From Paenibacillus sp. (GTDB taxonomy: Bacteria > Bacillota > Bacilli > Paenibacillales > Paenibacillaceae): a stretch of DNA of 6,828 bases. The notes beneath the pieces were generated by a model. It was not told the origin of the DNA. It saw nothing but the letters and a program-made list of their open reading frames with translations, and ran no database searches. The stretch lies in contig JAQSXN010000219.1 in assembly GCA_029256665.1 (NCBI GenBank), forward strand, positions 1-6,828, read 5' to 3'. Both the position numbers and the translations under genes were made by a program. The first letter of the stretch is position 1, and each line of letters starts with the position of its first letter. Positions 5,929 through 6,828 of this stretch are shown here, piece after piece.

Positions 5929-6028
5929 ATAAAGTCGCTGGTGTCCGTTACAATTGGCAAAGACCGATTCTAGCCTGTATAAAGCCTCCCCTGTCCGTTA
6001 GCGTAGTTAGTGACGCAGTCAGCCAGCC
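5929..6028 (+). repeat. Right arm of a degenerate inverted repeat (two 50-bp units)
   Basis: Two direct units start at 5929 and 5979, exactly 50 bases apart. Their 22-base cores match at 17 of 22 positions and both end in CTGTCCGTTA or GTGTCCGTTA. With the left arm this makes a symmetric element of about 240 bases with a 39-base centre (5890-5928). It could be a remnant miniature mobile element or a dispersed intergenic repeat. No terminal target duplication was recognised. Confidence 0.6.
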
Positions 6029-6029
6029 T

Positions 6030-6058
6030 ATGACAACTGCAAACAATGGCTCTATTAC
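6030..6058 (+). promoter_or_regulatory. Possible promoter of the LacI-family gene
   Basis: ATGACA (6030-6035, 5 of 6 to TTGACA), a 17-base spacer and TATTAC (6053-6058, 4 of 6 to TATAAT) form the best pair upstream of 6125. An alternative, TTGTGC with TATTCA (6066-6094), has a weaker -35. No copy of the operator palindrome is seen near either, so autoregulation is not supported. Confidence 0.35.
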
Positions 6059-6110
6059 GATACTTTTGTGCGAACCATCTATATTCGCTATTCACCAACC
6101 ATTATCCCCT

Positions 6111-6118
6111 TAAGGAGA
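6111..6118 (+). promoter_or_regulatory. Ribosome binding site of the LacI-family gene
   Basis: TAAGGAGA lies 6 bases before the ATG at 6125, a strong match that fixes the start of the regulator. Confidence 0.85.
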
Positions 6119-6124
6119 CCCTAT

Positions 6125-6828
6125 ATGGTAACGATCAAGGACATCGCCAAACGCGCCGGCGTCAGCTTCTCCACCGTCTCCAAGGCGCTTCTCGACAATC
6201 CGACTATTAAAGCGGGTACTAGGGAACGCATCTGGGATATTGCCCGCGAAATGGGGTATCAGCCCAACATTGCCGCCCGCAGCCTCGTCTCGAAGAAGTC
6301 CGGGGCTATCGGCATTATCTGGCCAACGGTCGAGCGAGGGGCCTTGTCCTCCCTGATTACCAGGTTGAACGACGAGCTGGAGCGGCGGGGTTATACGACT
6401 CTGTTCTCCATCAGCCACGCGGAAGGGGCCATCGAATCGTTTAACCGATTCCGAATGGATGCCGTTCTGCTGTTCGGCGACAGGAGCGGCGGGCCGGGCG
6501 GGCTGAGCGAGATCGGCCGCATGCAGTCGCCGCTGCTCGTCTATGGCGCGGCGGGCACGCATCCCTACTCTACCGTCGACGTGAACCGGGGCCAGGCGAT
6601 CCGGCTCGCCGTCCGCCATCTGGCGGAGCTGGGGCATTCCTCGATCGCCTACATCGGAGAGCCGGACGTCGACGATCCCATGCAAGCCGTCAAAATCGAC
6701 GCGTTCCTGGACGAGTCGAGGAGGCTCGGCCTGCAGGTCTCGGAGCGCTCCGTTCTTCGCATGGAGGGACTCGAAACGCATGACGGCTACATCGCGGCAA
6801 CCGCCATGTTCGCTTGGGACGCGCCGCC
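6125..6828 (+). CDS. LacI-family transcriptional regulator (3' end outside the window)
   Basis: The first 234 residues of a LacI/GalR regulator are present; family members are usually about 330-340 residues. The N-terminal helix-turn-helix is clear: TIKDIAKRAGVSFSTVSKAL (residues 3-22), with Phe15-Ser16 at the recognition positions that are Tyr17-Gln18 in LacI. It is followed by RERIWDIAREMGYQPN (33-48) and the hinge AARSLVSKKSG with Leu54. The ligand-binding domain begins at AIGIIWP (61-67) and includes STVDVN (149-154) and AVRHLAELGHSSIAYIG (162-178), typical of the periplasmic-binding-protein fold. The effector cannot be read from sequence. Given the divergent operon, gluconate, mannonate, fructuronate or a phosphorylated derivative is likely (inference). 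The gene lies divergent to the operon whose promoter carries the palindrome, so it is the probable repressor. Confidence 0.92.
   Translation, partial: MVTIKDIAKRAGVSFSTVSKALLDNPTIKAGTRERIWDIAREMGYQPNIAARSLVSKKSGAIGIIWPTVERGALSSLITRLNDELERRGYTTLFSISHAEGAIESFNRFRMDAVLLFGDRSGGPGGLSEIGRMQSPLLVYGAAGTHPYSTVDVNRGQAIRLAVRHLAELGHSSIAYIGEPDVDDPMQAVKIDAFLDESRRLGLQVSERSVLRMEGLETHDGYIAATAMFAWDAP

Larger units (their letters stand above)
5600..6124. other. Divergent regulatory intergenic region
   Basis: This region separates the leftward operon from the rightward LacI-family gene. From left to right it holds the SDR ribosome binding site, the operator palindrome, the operon promoter, a hairpin, a partial cre, the inverted repeat of 50-bp units, and the likely promoter and ribosome binding site of the regulator. 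It is visibly less GC-rich than the genes. No convincing small gene was found: the only sizeable open frame (5905-5642, minus) has no good ribosome binding site and runs through the repeats, promoter and operator. Confidence 0.7.

Noticed and set aside
5790..6028. CRISPR-like array (regular 50-base spacing)
   Set aside because: The repeats are only about 70 percent alike, occur in both orientations, number only four, and the sequence between cores is itself partly shared. No cas gene is seen.
6110..6781. 223-codon minus-strand open frame opposite the LacI-family gene
   Set aside because: It is a GC-rich shadow. The plus strand encodes an unmistakable LacI helix-turn-helix and ligand-binding domain.

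Overview
The window looks like a GC-rich, Gram-positive chromosome of the Paenibacillaceae type (Paenibacillus or Cohnella relatives). This is inferred from strong AAGGAGG-type ribosome binding sites, tightly overlapping genes, a gluconate kinase resembling the Bacillus GntK, and SigA-like promoter hexamers. No rRNA, tRNA, CRISPR array, transposase or phage gene is seen.

Layout. Six genes lie head to tail on the minus strand, read from right to left: a short-chain dehydrogenase of the mannonate/fructuronate oxidoreductase type (5599-4838), a LarA-superfamily nickel-pincer hydroxyacid racemase/epimerase (4841-3564), an FGGY gluconokinase-like sugar-acid kinase (3567-2065), then the nickel-pincer nucleotide (NPN) cofactor genes larE (2005-1190), larB (1190-510) and larC (513-1, cut by the window edge inside a very long His-rich stretch). 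Four of the five junctions overlap by 1 to 4 bases. The exception is a 59-base gap before larE, which carries the strongest ribosome binding site of the operon. To the right, a divergent LacI-family regulator starts at 6125 and runs off the window at 6828.

The 525-base intergenic region (5600-6124) holds a well-formed operon promoter (TAGACA, 17 bases, TATGAT on the minus strand). A perfect 14-bp palindrome, TTACAACGTTGTAA, sits on the predicted transcription start and is very probably the operator of the divergent LacI protein. The same region holds a hairpin, a half-match to a CcpA site, and a degenerate inverted repeat made of four roughly 50-bp units.

How the genes fit together (inference). 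LarB, LarE and LarC build the NPN cofactor from nicotinic acid adenine dinucleotide, and the LarA homologue uses it. D-gluconate 2-epimerases are known members of the LarA superfamily. With a gluconokinase on one side and a mannonate-type dehydrogenase on the other, the epimerase most likely interconverts D-gluconate and D-mannonate. The operon would then link the hexuronate pool (D-fructuronate/D-mannonate) to 6-phosphogluconate through a nickel enzyme, with the cofactor supply made from the same transcript. Substrates and direction cannot be settled from sequence alone.
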